Shown here one piece after another: positions 12,052-23,895 of a stretch of DNA of 64,000 nt (position 1 is its first letter; every line of letters starts with the position of its first letter). A program made the position numbers and the translations under genes. The DNA comes from Metaphire vulgaris. Its lineage: Eukaryota > Annelida > Clitellata > Crassiclitellata > Megascolecidae. The notes under the pieces are model-generated. The model saw nothing but the letters and a program-made list of their open reading frames with translations, had not been told where the DNA came from and searched no databases. The DNA is taken from contig CM030835.1 of the NCBI GenBank assembly GCA_018105865.1, forward strand, positions 22,118,934 to 22,182,933. The letters are read 5' to 3'.

Positions 12052-12937
12052 GCTGAGGCCCGATAGGCCCAATATAATAATAGAATGACCACATGTAGTG
12101 AGAGAGAAAGCATCAGATGCATGCATCGAGCCATTAAAGAAAAGGAAGCGCATGCAAGTCAGTGAGTAGTAACCCCTTCCTCTTGGCCGGCGGGCATAGA
12201 CGCCCATCGTCTAATGACGGACGCGTCTAAAATAAACCTACAAACAACAACACAGATCAGGACCGATAGCTGAGGGCAGCGTGTGTATGAAAGGAAAGGT
12301 CCATGTAAGTGCAGAAATGATAGTGCACCCTATGCACCCTTAGGAAGAGTGCACCCTGAGGTTAAGGAAGCACCCTTGAGATTAAGTGCACCTTTGGAAG
12401 AAGCACTGTAGGTGCGGTGCGACAGGTGCAGAGATATAGGAGTAGTGCGAAGGTGCATTGCGAGAGGTGCAGTGCGAAGGTGCATTGCGAGGTGCGGTGC
12501 AAGGCACCGAAGGTAAGGCAGTGCGGTGCAAGGCACTGAGCGTAAGGCGGTGCGATAGGTGGGTGCGAGGCACTGAGTTGTAAGGCGGTGCGATAGGTGG
12601 GTGCGAGGCACTGAGTTGTAAGGCGGTGCGATAGGTGAGTGTTAGGCACTGAGCCGTAGGGCGGTGCGAGAAGTAAAGTGCACGGAGAGGAGTAAGGTGC
12701 ACGGATAGTTGAAGAATAGATAAAGGGACGAAATAAGAGAGGAATTGAGTGTGAAGCATCGAAGGGAAGTACAGGTGCAGTGCGCGAGGTACAGGTGGTA
12801 GTAAGAGAGCCTGAAATTCTAGTCAAAAAGCTAATACGAACGACCATGTGCCTTAGAGTGAGTCAGACCCCGAGTGCGTCGAACCGGGAGGAGCCATCTT
12901 GAGTTTAGGAGGCGTAGGAACCTCGATAGGCCCGGTT
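12052..12937 (+). mobile_element. Probable solo LTR related to element A
   Basis: The block ends ggcccggttcgccaca, nearly the same as the LTR end of element A (ggccggttcgcaaca at 32709 and 39056). A tcaaaaagctaa word precedes it at a comparable place (ccaaaaagctaa in element A). As in element A, the middle is a tandem array of short palindromes. The left boundary is uncertain and I found no clear target duplication, so an eroded copy or a different repeat remains possible. Confidence 0.4.
12310..12690. repeat. Degenerate GGTGC..GCACC minisatellite
   Basis: Units of about 45 bases repeat with phrases such as ggtgcgaggcactgag and aaggcggtgcgataggt. Many units contain an inverted pair (ggtgc aag gcacc, agtgc..gcact). 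Overlapping long open frames on the minus strand arise from this repeat and are not genes. Confidence 0.75.
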
Positions 12938-13130
12938 CGCCACATTATTTTGTCTGGCCTAAGAAGGCGAAAGTGTGCAGATGCGGCGTTTGACGAATCA
13001 ACTCTGTCTGAAATAATATATTTTAAAAATCCTGTTATTAGCATTCGGTAGGGCCTAGCCTACTGGTAATATGTTTACGCCCACTTCCCTCCCGCACCAA
13101 GTTCTACGGTGTTTTGACTTCTATTTAGAA

Positions 13131-14016
13131 CAGGGGTGTCAAGACTTTTTGGGGGACGGGCCAAATGACATTAGTAGTGTCATATTTCAGACTTTTGGGG
13201 CAAGATAATTTTTGGCCAATTTTGGCCTACTTTTGGCTAACTTTTGGCCAGATTTTGGCAAACTTTTGATAAATGTTTAGCAAATTTGGGGCAATTTTAG
13301 GCGATTTTTTGCACATTTCACTTTTATTTATTAGGCCTACATTATACATTATTTCTTCATTTCCTTAGGGCCACGGCCTCCGCCCCCAAATGATACTCCG
13401 GAATGACATGTCTCCCGTGTCCTCGCGGGCCAAATGCTTAAATGTTGGCAATGTCATTCTAAAATCTAAACTTTTTAAAAATCTAAAACGAAAACCTGAA
13501 AGGCCATTCAATTGTTACATTGATTACAACCTATTCTGGTAGCCATATGACAAACCGGATTCTAGCCTGGTCTAATAAAAATTGTTGAACTTCAAAATCT
13601 TTTAACGGCGAATATCAAATTGAAAACAAATAAAGTGAGCTGACGGTAGATGTGGATGTGGAAGCTGAGAAGTTGCATTGTTTATTTTTTACACGAGTTT
13701 AGCAACGTCCGGTTATAAATCCGCAGCCAAAACTAATCTCAACTTTGCCTGTAAATTTCCTTTGGACAGACGCGATCTAACTTTTGCCTTTATTAGTGTC
13801 ATTTTGGAGAAGCTTTGCGCGCATGTGCAAGTGCTGGCAAAGAGAGAGAACAAGATTGCTGCTTATTTTCTTAAGGGAAATGCTTCTATTGGAAATTGCT
13901 CGTAGAAATCTTTGAAGCATTTAGCGAAAAATTATAAAGCGTAAATAGTTTCGCAGGCCAACTAAAATAAGGTCGCGGGCCAAATTTGGCCGTGGGCCAA
14001 GGTTTTGGCACCCTTG
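13131..14016. mobile_element. hAT-type MITE with perfect 8-bp duplication
   Basis: Ends CAGGGGTGTCAAGAC and TTTTGGCACCCTTG, flanked by ATTTAGAA on both sides (13123-13130 and 14017-14024). The subterminal gggccaaat/tttggcc words are typical of this hAT end type. The ttttggcaaa satellite core is embedded at about 13190-13395. No transposase recognised. Confidence 0.85.
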
Positions 14017-14984
14017 ATTTAGAAGAAAGAAGAGAATTTGACTCTGAGACACGTGACCTGACTATGGTGTGCTGTTGCGTTGATTGAATCGTGTCATCTT
14101 CTTCAGTCGAATATTGAATATCTGTGGAAAACACTTCCTCGTCCATTTCGCAGTCAAACATTTGACCGTTTCTCGCGAAATCTCTACTGTACTCTGTAGC
14201 TATCATCCTATCAGGTGGCAGGCGAGGAGGGGTGTGGGTGAAAATTTGGCATACAAAGTGCCGGGGCGGGGTGGATGGGTTCATCGCTGTGCATCGGGTT
14301 TCTAATGGCCCACAGTTTGGTGGAAATATACAGTCATTATAGAGAGGTAAATGTGTCTCGGATTTGAAGAAAAAGGTAGAATTTTTTTCCAAAGGATTTG
14401 ATTTGAAATTAGAACTCATTTCCGCCAAAATCGACAACATATACGGAATCATTTGGATGCTAATAAGTGAACATGAAAATATAATATGCACCATCCTAAA
14501 ACGAAACGTAAAGATGGAAATAAACATTTTTTACATCATTTACATCATTTGTGTCAAAATCGACAGATTGGAGCCGAGATTAATCAAAATGTAGCTTTAA
14601 AGCATATGACAACTTCGATTAGGGCCTATGCTTGGATCTCTATTTGACAATAGATAATATTTAGGCGTTGCATACAATGCAAGATCATGTTTTCAGTTAA
14701 TAACTTAATAACAATTTTGCAGAATCAAATTGTAATTTTACATTCGTATTGCTCTGTTTATATATGGTTATATCATGGTTATATAAAAGCTGATTCACTC
14801 TAGGCGACAGTAGTGTAAGCCAGTGATGTGACCAAGGCAGTCCAGTACAAGGCCAAGGCCAAGGCCAAGACGCTAACCCTCTAGACCAAGGCCAAGACCA
14901 AGACTCTGAGCCTCAAGGCCAAGGCAGTGACCTACAAGGCCGAGGCCAGGTGCGTCTCGCCGGACACATTTGTTGACCAACGAG

Positions 14985-17470
14985 ATAATCTTGAATTTAA
15001 TCCGCTGCCTTACTGGGAGCCAATGCAGTTGGTTTAGTACCGGGGTGATTGAGATCTCGTCGTCCAGTACCAGTTATGAGTCGGGCAGCTGAGTTCTGGA
15101 CTACCTGGAGTCTACGAATCAGGGAGTCTGGTGCCAAGGCCAGCAGTCCGTTGCAGTAGTCCAATCTGGAACTGATCATGGCATGTACCAGTGTTTTTCC
15201 CGCCTCGGGGGTCAGAGAGTCTGTGACCAGAAGAATTTGCCTCAACTCGTAGATGCAACTAGCGACTGTCTTGGTGACGTGCTGAGCGAATGTTAAACTC
15301 TCGTCGAGCAGAACCCCCAAGTTGCGCACTACGCTGGATCGGTTAATTTCGACAGGACCAATAATAATCTTGTTTACCGTCATCTTGGCCACCTGTACCT
15401 TGCTGCCTAGACATATCAGCTCTGACTTTTTCAGGTTTAGTTTTAACCTGTTCTCTTGTAGCCATTTCTCAATGTCTAGTATACAGTCGGTTAGTGCTTG
15501 GATCGCTCCTTCGGCTTGAACCGGGTTGTGGCTGCAGTATATCTGTATATCATCCGCGTAGAAATGATTATTTAGCTGTTGCTTCTTGACAACATCCTCG
15601 AAATCGCTAAGGAACAAAACGAACAGCAACGGGCCTAATATGGATCCTTGAGGGACGCCCCATGGCACGTTTCGAGCGGCAGACACCTTCCCTCCGTACG
15701 CTACTCGCGAAGTGAGAGGTACGATTGAATCCAGAGTAGCGCAGTTTCTCGGACTCCAAGTCGGTGTTCAAGTCTTTGTAGTAAGATGCCGTGATCCACG
15801 CAGTCAAAGGCCGCTGATAGATCAAGCAGTACCACAGTTGTAACCTTTCCGGTATCTACAGTCTGCAATCAATACAAAATGCACTTGCTCGTGCTGTTAC
15901 TAAGTCACCTAAATTCTCCCATATTTCACCCATACTAAAATCATTACATTGGCTTAAAATAACCGAACGTATCCAATATAAGATAATAACACTTACATAT
16001 AGCTCACTTCAGTCATCAAAACCTGTCTACCTTAGAGCACTATTAACCCCTCAGCCTCCTCGACCCACACGTTCATCATCTTACCTCACTCTGTCACGCT
16101 CACCGAATCAGTCATCTCTGAAAATTTGCAACCGTGCCTTCTCATATGCCTCACCTGAACTTTGGAACTCGATCCCAGCTTCCCTCCGCAGACTTGGACA
16201 CTTTCAAACAATAAAATCCGATTCCTCATTTCCTATAATTCCTGCATTATCCCCTCAAGTCTTCAGGTCTAAGCTTAAATCATTCCTTTTTCTAAAATCA
16301 TTTCCTCCATAGCTGTAACAACCTAGCCTCATTGCCTTTTGGATGTTGACTATTGCCTGGCTGATAATATACCTTACCCATAGCTATTTTAAGAGAGGCT
16401 GAGCGCCTAAGAATAAGCAGCTACTGTTGTGCTGCTTTCCAAGGCGCTATAGAAATCCACGAGATTTTACTTTACTTTACTTTACTTACTTACAGCATCA
16501 AGTACATCTGACAGGATATGCAGCAACGCCGTCTCCGTCGAATGATTTCGGCGGTACGCAGATTGGAGTTTGGGAAACAAATCATTCTTGGTAAGATGAA
16601 ACTTTAGCTGATTTGCTACTATGCGCTCCATGATTTTCGATATGAAAGAAAGATTGGATATGGGGCGATAGTTAGATATTTCGTTTTGGTCGAGCTTATT
16701 CTTTTTCAGCTTTGGGGTGATGATCGATGACTTCTCTGATCCTGGAAATTGAGCTTGTTCCAGCGATGCATTTATCATCGCTGTTATATACCCAAGTAGC
16801 ACATCGACTAGTTCCTTGAGGAGGAACGTTGGAATCGGGTCAATGCTGGAGGCCTTAGTTTCGGATTCAAGGATGAGTTTCCGTATTTCAGTTTCCGTCA
16901 TGGGGGTGAACGATCGTAGATTTCCGCCCGAGTTCCTGTCATCCATGACGAGCAGCGTCGAACCATCGAAAGTATCTGCTCTACTTTACTCTGAAAGAAC
17001 TGCGCGAAACCATCGGCGTTCAGATTTCCGTCGTCCGGCACTGTGTGATCGTCACGCTTGAGCAGTTTCCTTAACGACCTCCAAAGCTTTGCTGTCGATC
17101 GGCCATCGTTAATGATCCTTTGCTGCCAGTATGAATCCTGTTTTTGCGGAAAAGTTAATGCTTCCTCCTCATTTCTAATGCCCATTTGCACCGATCCTCA
17201 GAGGTACGTGTGCGCTTATACTTTCGCTCCAGTCGACGGCACGTTCGCCTCGCCCGTCTGCACTCGTCATCGATCCACGAAGAGAGTATTCTGCTGTTTG
17301 AACGGATGGCATGTAGTGGGGCAAAACGGTCTGCAATGTTCCTCAGAGTCGAGTTATAGGTATCGAACATCTCTTCGGCGCTTCGACCTGCCGGTATCGT
17401 TCGTAGTGGGCTTTCCTTTATCGCCGATATGAGCTGATCACGACTCACTTTCCACCAGCTACGTACCTAC
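14985..17470 (-). pseudogene. CR1-like LINE ORF2, broken
   Basis: Read on the minus strand, the fragments follow the order of a CR1/L2-type ORF2. A basic linker comes first (17448 to 17155, then 17191 to 16898). Next is the N-terminal reverse-transcriptase part with a YRPISNLSFISKIMERI block (16946-16482), then an [10 protein letters not shown] block near 15800, GVPQGSILGPLLFVLFLSD, the catalytic FYADDIQIY box, and a thumb with NLGVLLDESLTF (15686-14997). The C-terminal DYCNGLLA and QNSAARLI words are standard for CR1-type elements. It is broken by frameshifts, by a stop near 15715 and by another LINE tail at 15862-16490. The endonuclease region is absent. Confidence 0.8.
15862..16490 (+). 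mobile_element. L2/CR1-like LINE 3' end nested in a LINE
   Basis: A plus-strand frame without an ATG (about 15863-16312) encodes the C-terminal tail of a CR1/L2 ORF2, starting [12 protein letters not shown], continuing SPILKSLHWLKI and ending after a PELWNSIP block. A short 3' region follows, with the hairpin-like aaggcgctatagaaat and a (tttac)n tail. TACAG occurs at both borders (15857-15861 and 16491-16495) as a 5-bp target duplication. If this block is taken out, the minus-strand LINE frame is continuous across the site. Confidence 0.8.
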
Positions 17471-17769
17471 CTGGTTGCTGGTATGGGTGATGCCGAGGGG
17501 AGGCCATGTAGCGACGAGACTGTCGGAATTGAACGTGAAGCCATTGAAGCCATTGGAACAACTAGCAAACTAGTAGATAACTACAATATTCAATTGATTA
17601 TTCACAAAAGGAACGCAACCGGAACTTCCGGAAGTAGCAATGGCTGAGCATAGATTATTCTAACTATGTGCTAGCCCCTAGATACGATGCATCATCCTTT
17701 TTTCACTGTACTGACTGCAGCTGTTCATGACTAAGAGACCAAGACCAAGACCAAGGCTTCACATCACTG

Positions 17770-18857
17770 GTGTAAGCTTACTGCGCAGAGGCAGTTTATG
17801 AACATTTATGGAAACCCCATATTTAAAAAAAATTAGGACTAAATATAAGTCTAGAATTTCCATCTTGCGATCTAACAAAAAATCCAAATTCCAAAAAGCA
17901 TGGTTGCTCACTATTATAGTAATTACTTTAGATCCTAGAGTTTTGGATGCATACGAAACTTACTGTAGGCTTAGTTGCAACTAAAGCAGCATATACATGT
18001 ACATGCGCAAAGTTTCCAATAGGGACATATTATACACATAGGTCTAAATCTAGACCATCCTACATCACACACATAGGCCAAGCAAAGTAGGCCTATAGGC
18101 TCACGATGCCTTCAAGCAGAAGGAACGTCCATATTTTAAGCGCTCGCTCTTGTCTTCTGGCCGCCTATCAACTCCATCTTAAAGCGACAAACCAGTCTTT
18201 TGGTTTTTCTCTCAATCAGTTAAATTCTAGGATTTTGTCAAGTTGACATATTGTATGATTACACAGGTCAAATCGTGTGATAGGTCAATGGATGCAAGTG
18301 AATGAATTGAATTAGCATTGCGGTTGATCATGTAAGAGGCATACAGTGACTTTTTGCATAGTCTGTGTATTTCAAATCCGTTAAATATTTTCTCTTTGCT
18401 TTTCGGCTAATAATTTTGAGATAACGTGGAACTTCTTCTAACTTAGCTCCTGCAGTTTTTCTCGCTGTGTAGCTTATGAGGTTTTTTATCCGATTACAGA
18501 GTCAGGGCTTACTCTAATACAAAATAGAGATAGACTGAAATCGCTTACATAGAGCTGAAACAAACTTTTGGCATATGTACGTTTTATTCGTCTGTCCTTG
18601 TTATCCTTAGGCCAATTAGACTTATATTTCAGGATCTGCTATGTTTCTGTCTTTGCCCTGTTGGGACACATGGCTTCAGCAGACATTAGTCTAATAGCGC
18701 AGCATTGAGTACGAACTCGTTGAACAGCCTAATCATGAGATTATTACTGAATTATGAATGATGGCATAGAATGACATGGCTTGTGATTGACTTGTCACGA
18801 GTCGTAATGCAGCAGGATCTGTTCAACTTCTGTCGTTGCTCCGTTAGGGACAGAGGC
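17770..18857. other. No recognised gene
   Basis: No coding region or repeat could be supported in this stretch. Confidence 0.5.
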
Positions 18858-19275
18858 AGGGATCGGCAACCTTTCGAACGGCGAGGGCCAAACAGCTATG
18901 GTAGTGTGTGGCTGAGGACCATGTAGGCCTAATTGAATACTTTTGTCACAGGCACCTAAAAGTTTTAAAGTTTATGCTTTTTAGAAATTTTGTGCTGGAA
19001 AAAGTTATAAAGATTGTACTCTATTTCATTAATTAAGTGTGAATTTCTCAAAAATAAACAGATCAAGTACGAAAAATTGGTGATGATCTTTTAGTACAAT
19101 AGCCTAATAGTCTACCATTGATCGACTATTAATTAATTCACTGATCAGAAGGTTTGTAGGCAAAGCAGTAAAGATTACTTTTTGGGCTCTGGGGACCGCA
19201 GGGCCGGATTAAACTCGCTGGCGGACCGGATATGGCCCGCGCCGCCCCGCGGGTCGGATTTTGCCGACCCCTTGT
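18858..19275. mobile_element. hAT-type element, decayed
   Basis: The left end CAGGGATCGGCAACC and right end TTTTGCCGACCCCTTG are imperfect inverted repeats of a hAT end type. The flanking octamers do not match, so the boundaries or the flanks have changed. A second hAT-like terminus (cagggccggattaaac) lies inside near 19200. Confidence 0.55.
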
Positions 19276-19499
19276 CTAATGCATCAGCCTAAATACAGCA
19301 CAGTAAGTTAATGGTAGTGTTATTGAAGCTAAGTAAACGGATTATGATGTACAGGATACTAATCGCATATCTTCACAGCATATGCAGGACACGTGTAAAG
19401 TACAGTAAAAATCAACAAACAACACAAGGGTTGTTTAGAATTGCTGTTACAAACTAAGCATACATCTATCATATTAAGATTCTTTCTCCGTACCTGTGC

Positions 19500-19670
19500 C
19501 TCTGTGCAAGCGTTCTGATTGGTTGGTTGTGTGAGCGTTCTGATTGGTTACCTTCAAGCGTTCGAGCGTTCCGATTGCTTGTCTGTGTGAGCGTTCTCAT
19601 TGGTTGGCTGTGTGATGTTCTCATTGGTTACCTTCAAGCGTTCTGATTGGTTGGCTGTATGAGCGTTCTC
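19500..19670. repeat. Minisatellite with seven ATTGG words
   Basis: About 25-base units (gagcgttctcattggttggctgtgt and variants) repeat with drift. Nearly every unit holds ATTGG, the reverse complement of a CCAAT box. It adjoins a second, palindromic array at 19693-19790. Whether it binds NF-Y or is just a satellite cannot be told from sequence. Confidence 0.7.
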
Positions 19671-19692
19671 CTTGGTCGTTCTGGAATATTCG

Positions 19693-19790
19693 TTGCCTCG
19701 AGCGAAGCGAGCCTGCACTGCGAGCGAAGCTCGCAACGAGCGAAGCTCGCAACGAGCGAAGCTCGCAACGAGCGAAGCGAGCCTGCGTTC
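19693..19790. repeat. Palindromic gcgagcgaagctcgc array
   Basis: Short tandem units gcaacgagcgaagctc recur about four times. Each holds the inverted repeat GAGCGAAGCTC (arms GAGC/GCTC around GAA). Open frames across it are repeat-driven. Confidence 0.7.
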
Positions 19791-19799
19791 TAGTGTCAG

Positions 19800-20690
19800 G
19801 GTTAAAATGCCATCCGATTCGTTCAATGGATTTCTACAGCCCCCGAATAGTATTCTAAAATGCAGTTTGCATAAGCAGATGAACTGAATAGAATGTGTTT
19901 TTTACTGAAATTGGACTGATTAAACTCCCTCTAAGAATAAAATTAAATCCCAAGTTCGTTAGGAATTTCGCTTCACGCGGAGATCTCAGTGCAAATAGTG
20001 CTATATTTAACGCCCCATTAATGTTTTAGCCTCGGGTCATTATGCGTTATAGGCCTATAGCCAACGAATCATCTGTATTGAAATGGGGTCATTCGTAGAC
20101 CACGTGATATTTCAGGACATCATAGGCCACTATCTGTATATTCACCAATTGACTTGCAGATTACTTAGCTAGATAAAGTAGCTATGTGGCGTTGACCTTA
20201 ATTGAATGTCCTATTCCAAAATAACACACAATTAACTCCCGCTAGATAACAAAAAAGCAGCGTAGAATACAGTGGGCTAATTAACAAAAAACCCAAATTA
20301 GAATAATAAAAATGTGACGAGAAGAAATGGAAAGAACGATGAATCGATTTTAAAACCTAGCGATCGAAAAAAAACGTATGAGAGTAGTTTGAAGTTCCTT
20401 GGGATTACGATTTCTTTGTAAAAAGTCAAAAGTATGACACAGTATAATCAACATATGCCTCTATTCTTTAACAGCTCGTTGTACAACAAACGTTATTCGT
20501 TCAAAAGCGTCAATTACACATAAGGCTAAAGAACTGTGCACAAACAAGATCCTACTAGATAGTTGAGCAGCTGATATACAGTACAAGTAGAAGGACGGGC
20601 AATTAATACCATCAGCCAACCGGACCTTGGATATTTCGATAGCTAATCTGGGAACAGTGGCCAAGCGTGCATGGGTTGCCATTGCCCAGG
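19800..20690. other. No recognised gene
   Basis: No gene or repeat family could be supported here. Confidence 0.45.
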
Positions 20691-20696
20691 TCTAAA

Positions 20697-20862
20697 AATG
20701 GATTGCGCCAAAATTTCTTGCCAAGCAAAAACAGTCCTCGTATCTTCCACGTTGCTTCCGATAGACTCCTTCTAGGGCGGTTCCACGTTGAGGATGACTA
20801 GGGATGCTAGGAGCTCCTCTGAGTAGAAATAGAAGAGGCGCTATACAAATATCACATTACAT
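20697..20862 (+). mobile_element. SINE or L2-like LINE 3' end
   Basis: The 3' part reads ctctgagtagaaatagaag followed by aggcgctatacaaat and a short (attac) tail. The reverse complement of the same 3' module is present at 50163-50220. The short tandem tail and ggcgctata hairpin are those of L2-clade 3' ends or SINEs that borrow them. No coding sequence. Confidence 0.6.
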
Positions 20863-21119
20863 TAAATTCCCCACCGGCCCACCAAAATTGAGTCTTCAAT
20901 GGAAGATGATCGTCTAAACGGATTTGCCTTGATGTATATCCACAAAGATATGGACATATCCATGGACAATGTCATCGACAAATTCGCGTCCAGCAATAGT
21001 AAACTCGATTTTGCACTATGACATTGTACAGTACACTGTACAGAGAATATGCGTAGACTTTCAAATTTACGTTGGTCAGGTGACATACTATATCACTAAC
21101 TAGAGATTGACTTGATATT

Positions 21120-21748
21120 CAGTGGCGTAGCTAGGCAAAGTGCCGCCTGGGGCGAAAACAAAAAGTGCCGTCTTTTCGCGGCGGAAAAAATTTCTAAATT
21201 TCCTGGAAAAAAAAATGCCAATCAAGTCTCTAAAACAAGTCTGGCAAGCAGGCCCGTCGGAACGAATTTTCAGCATGGGGTGCAGACATTTTTTTGGTAA
21301 AAGCAGTAGCGTCATTTCAAACTTTTCTTGGTGGGGCGAGATAATTATTGGCAAATTTTTGGCAAATTTTGGCAATTTTTGGCCAATTTTATCAAATTTT
21401 TGAAGATTTTTTGTAAATTTTTTGCAAATGTTAGCAATTTTGGGTAAATTTTTTCAAATTTTGGCAATGTTTGGGCCAATTTTAGCTGGGAGTGGTGCAG
21501 CCCATCTTCTTTCCTTTCCAGGGGTGCACAGCATCCCCTACATTTTTCCAGGGGGGTGCAACTGCACAACATGATCAAGTCTCTAATAAAGTCGGACAAG
21601 CAAATAAAAAAGTTATCGAGTCTCTAAAAAGTCTGACAAGCAAAAACCTAATAATTATAAAAAAATTAGGAAATCTCGAAAATGCCGCCCCTATGGCAAG
21701 TGCCGCCTAAGGCGCTTCGCCCCCTCTGCCCCCGTCGCTACGCCACTG
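21120..21748. mobile_element. hAT MITE, CAGTGGCGTAGC family, copy 1
   Basis: Inverted ends CAGTGGCGTAGCTAGG and CGTCGCTACGCCACTG, with a perfect 8-bp duplication TTGATATT (21112-21119 and 21749-21756). The interior contains the ttttggcaaa satellite (about 21305-21490) and a ggggtgca-rich segment. Non-autonomous. Confidence 0.9.
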
Positions 21749-21914
21749 TTGATATTAAAAATATGTGGGTGAATACAAACAGGATGCATCTCTGTGTTTG
21801 TCTCTTGGTATGTTTCCATTTTGCTTGGTTTTGATATTTGCTCAATTTGTTGACCTGGCAATTTGGCGAATACTGTACATTGCTACTCTGCCATCAAACA
21901 GATTAGTTTAGTGC

Positions 21915-22221
21915 CAGTGGCGTAGCTAGGCAAAGTGCCGCCTGGGGCGAAAACAAAAGCGCCGCCTGTTATCAAATGTTGGCAATTTTTGGCCTATTTT
22001 AGCTGGGAGGGGTGCAGCCCATCTTCTTTCCAGAGGGTGCACTGCACCCCCTACATTTTCCAGTGGGTGCAACTGCACAACGTCATCAAGTCTCTAATAA
22101 AGTCTGACAAGCAAAAAACCTAATAATTATAACAAAATTAGGAAATCTCGAAAATGCCGCCCCTATGGCAAGTGCCGCCCGGGTCGCTTCGCCCCCTCTG
22201 CCCCTTGCCGCTACGCCACTG
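21915..22221. mobile_element. hAT MITE, CAGTGGCGTAGC family, copy 2
   Basis: The ends are near-identical to those at 21120-21748, and the interior is shorter. Flanks tttagtgc (21907-21914) and tttactgc (22222-22229) match 7 of 8. It lacks most of the ttttggcaaa satellite, so that block may have been inserted in copy 1 or deleted here. Confidence 0.85.
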
Positions 22222-22384
22222 TTTACTGCACACCGTGATATTTGACTGAACTTGCATTATTATGTAGGTCTAGTGAACGCTGGTTTTCTTGGTCATTCTT
22301 GCGATTGCTTATCACTGCCAAACAATTTAAATTTATTTTTACACGCTTCATTTTGTTCGCATAGTAATTATCCAGATGATCACC

Positions 22385-23292
22385 CACGCCGCTATTTATC
22401 GTCTGCTTATCTTAATGTGCCCACTCCGATTTAGCCTAGTTGTCTGTTCTCGTTTACATCGTATTGTTAAATTCATTTGTACTGAAAACTAGTCTCTGCC
22501 TTTAGCGCAGTTTCAGATGCTTTTAATAGAGCTCACTTAAATAATTGCACTTATGCAGCTGGTGTAACTAATAACTTATTTGCAAGAGTGCAATTCCGAC
22601 TGTTTATCATCTGTTTAGTGGCTGTCCATTAATTACGTCAAGAAAATAGGGGAGGGTTTTGAACAAGTTTGACAGTTGCTGACAGGTGGAGAAGGGCCAA
22701 GAGAAGTTGACGTCAACAATTTCATTTTTTTACAAATGATAAAAAATAGGAAATTTCATGAAATACTATTTATTAAAACGGAAAAAGTCTGACGAGCAAA
22801 AAAAGGTCATGACCACCACCACTTTGTGATACTTAATGGACAAAAGAAAGGGAGAGAGGTCTCATCGCTGCAAAATTAATAACCGTCTAAACGTTTTCGG
22901 GGACCTGTCACTGGTCTTAGTAGAGAGGGTCAAAAGATTTTGACATAATTACAGGGGGTCACTGAAAGCTGAGAGTTGTTGACAAGGGGGAGGAGGGGTC
23001 AAAAATTGCCCAAACATTGTTGACACAATTAATGGACAGCCCTTTATCTTAATGAAAAGATAATGTGCCACTCCGTTTTAACCTACATGTAGTTAGATAT
23101 TCTCGTCTACATCCGTTTGTTAACTTCATTTGCCTTTAGCGCAGTTTCGTGTGCTTTTAATTGAACTCAATGATCATTCCAATCAGCGCAGTGTTCACTT
23201 AAATAATTGCACTTATGCACGTCATATAATTAAGAAGTCCATTAGGCCTATAGCATAATCCAATTCCGACTATTTTAATCTCTGCAGTTGAC
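22385..23292. repeat. Local direct duplication split by a MITE
   Basis: The block at about 22385-22617 recurs diverged at 23043-23292. Shared words include tttagcgcagtttc, aataattgcacttatgca and caattccgact. The MITE at 22618-23042 lies exactly between them. Confidence 0.65.
22618..23042. mobile_element. MITE, GGCTGTCCATTAATTACGTCA type
   Basis: Inverted ends gtggctgtccattaatta and aattaatggacagccc are flanked by TTTA on both sides (22614-22617 and 23043-23046). The body has ttgacgtcaacaatttcatt and aacggaaaaagtctgac words shared with 59486-59856. Non-coding. Confidence 0.75.
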
Positions 23293-23895
23293 TGTTTCAT
23301 TTTAACAAATACAAATGAAAATTAGGAAACGCCATCTTTCTGTTTGCATTCTATTTTCTCTATTCTAGACGAGGACGAACCGTACGCGATCAAGCAATGA
23401 CCTTCACTTGACCATGAGGCAGATTTGGCTTCTTGCCAAGCATTATTATCTCATACGGAGAAAGGCACTGGGTGATGTTTGATACATTTACTTGATTGTC
23501 GATGACTGCTGACCTGTAACTAAGAGATCAGGTAGAAGTCGACATAGACCCACCAATAGCCTGCGTAGTGTTATTGAAAATTCATGCGCAAGCTTTACTG
23601 CATATGAAATTTAGATATCAGTATATCATCTATATATTTTGCTAATCGAAATTAGGTTAAAGGGTCCGTGGCAATTATTGTACGAGGCCTTTGGTGTAGT
23701 CAATTGTTATGCGCTGCAAAAATCATGAGCAAAGTTCTTTAGGACATTTTGATCCGAAAACCTTTGACAGCTGATAACAAGCAATATAAAAGCCCGAAAT
23801 ATTTGTAAGAAAAAAGCAACTGATCAGTATTATCTACCCTCGTTTCATATAATTCACAATCACATAATGCCCTACTGTCAAGTCTGTCATGAATA

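Larger units (their letters stand above)
14821..17769. mobile_element. hAT-type MITE carrying a nested LINE
   Basis: Ends CAGTGATGTGACCAAGGC and GGCTTCACATCACTG, flanked by a perfect 8-bp duplication GTGTAAGC (14813-14820 and 17770-17777). The left subterminal region is an array of aaggccaaggcc words (14835-14950), matched by the reverse complement near 17735-17757. Almost all of its present length is LINE sequence inserted later. Confidence 0.85.

Noticed and set aside
12330..12847. Three overlapping minus-strand open frames of 93-161 codons
   Set aside because: They arise from a GC-rich tandem repeat whose units lack stops; composition is repetitive (Ala, Pro, Ser, His) with no domain.
19554..19887. 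Open frames across the minisatellites on both strands
   Set aside because: Repeat-driven (Ala/Arg/Ser-rich), overlapping on both strands and without motifs.
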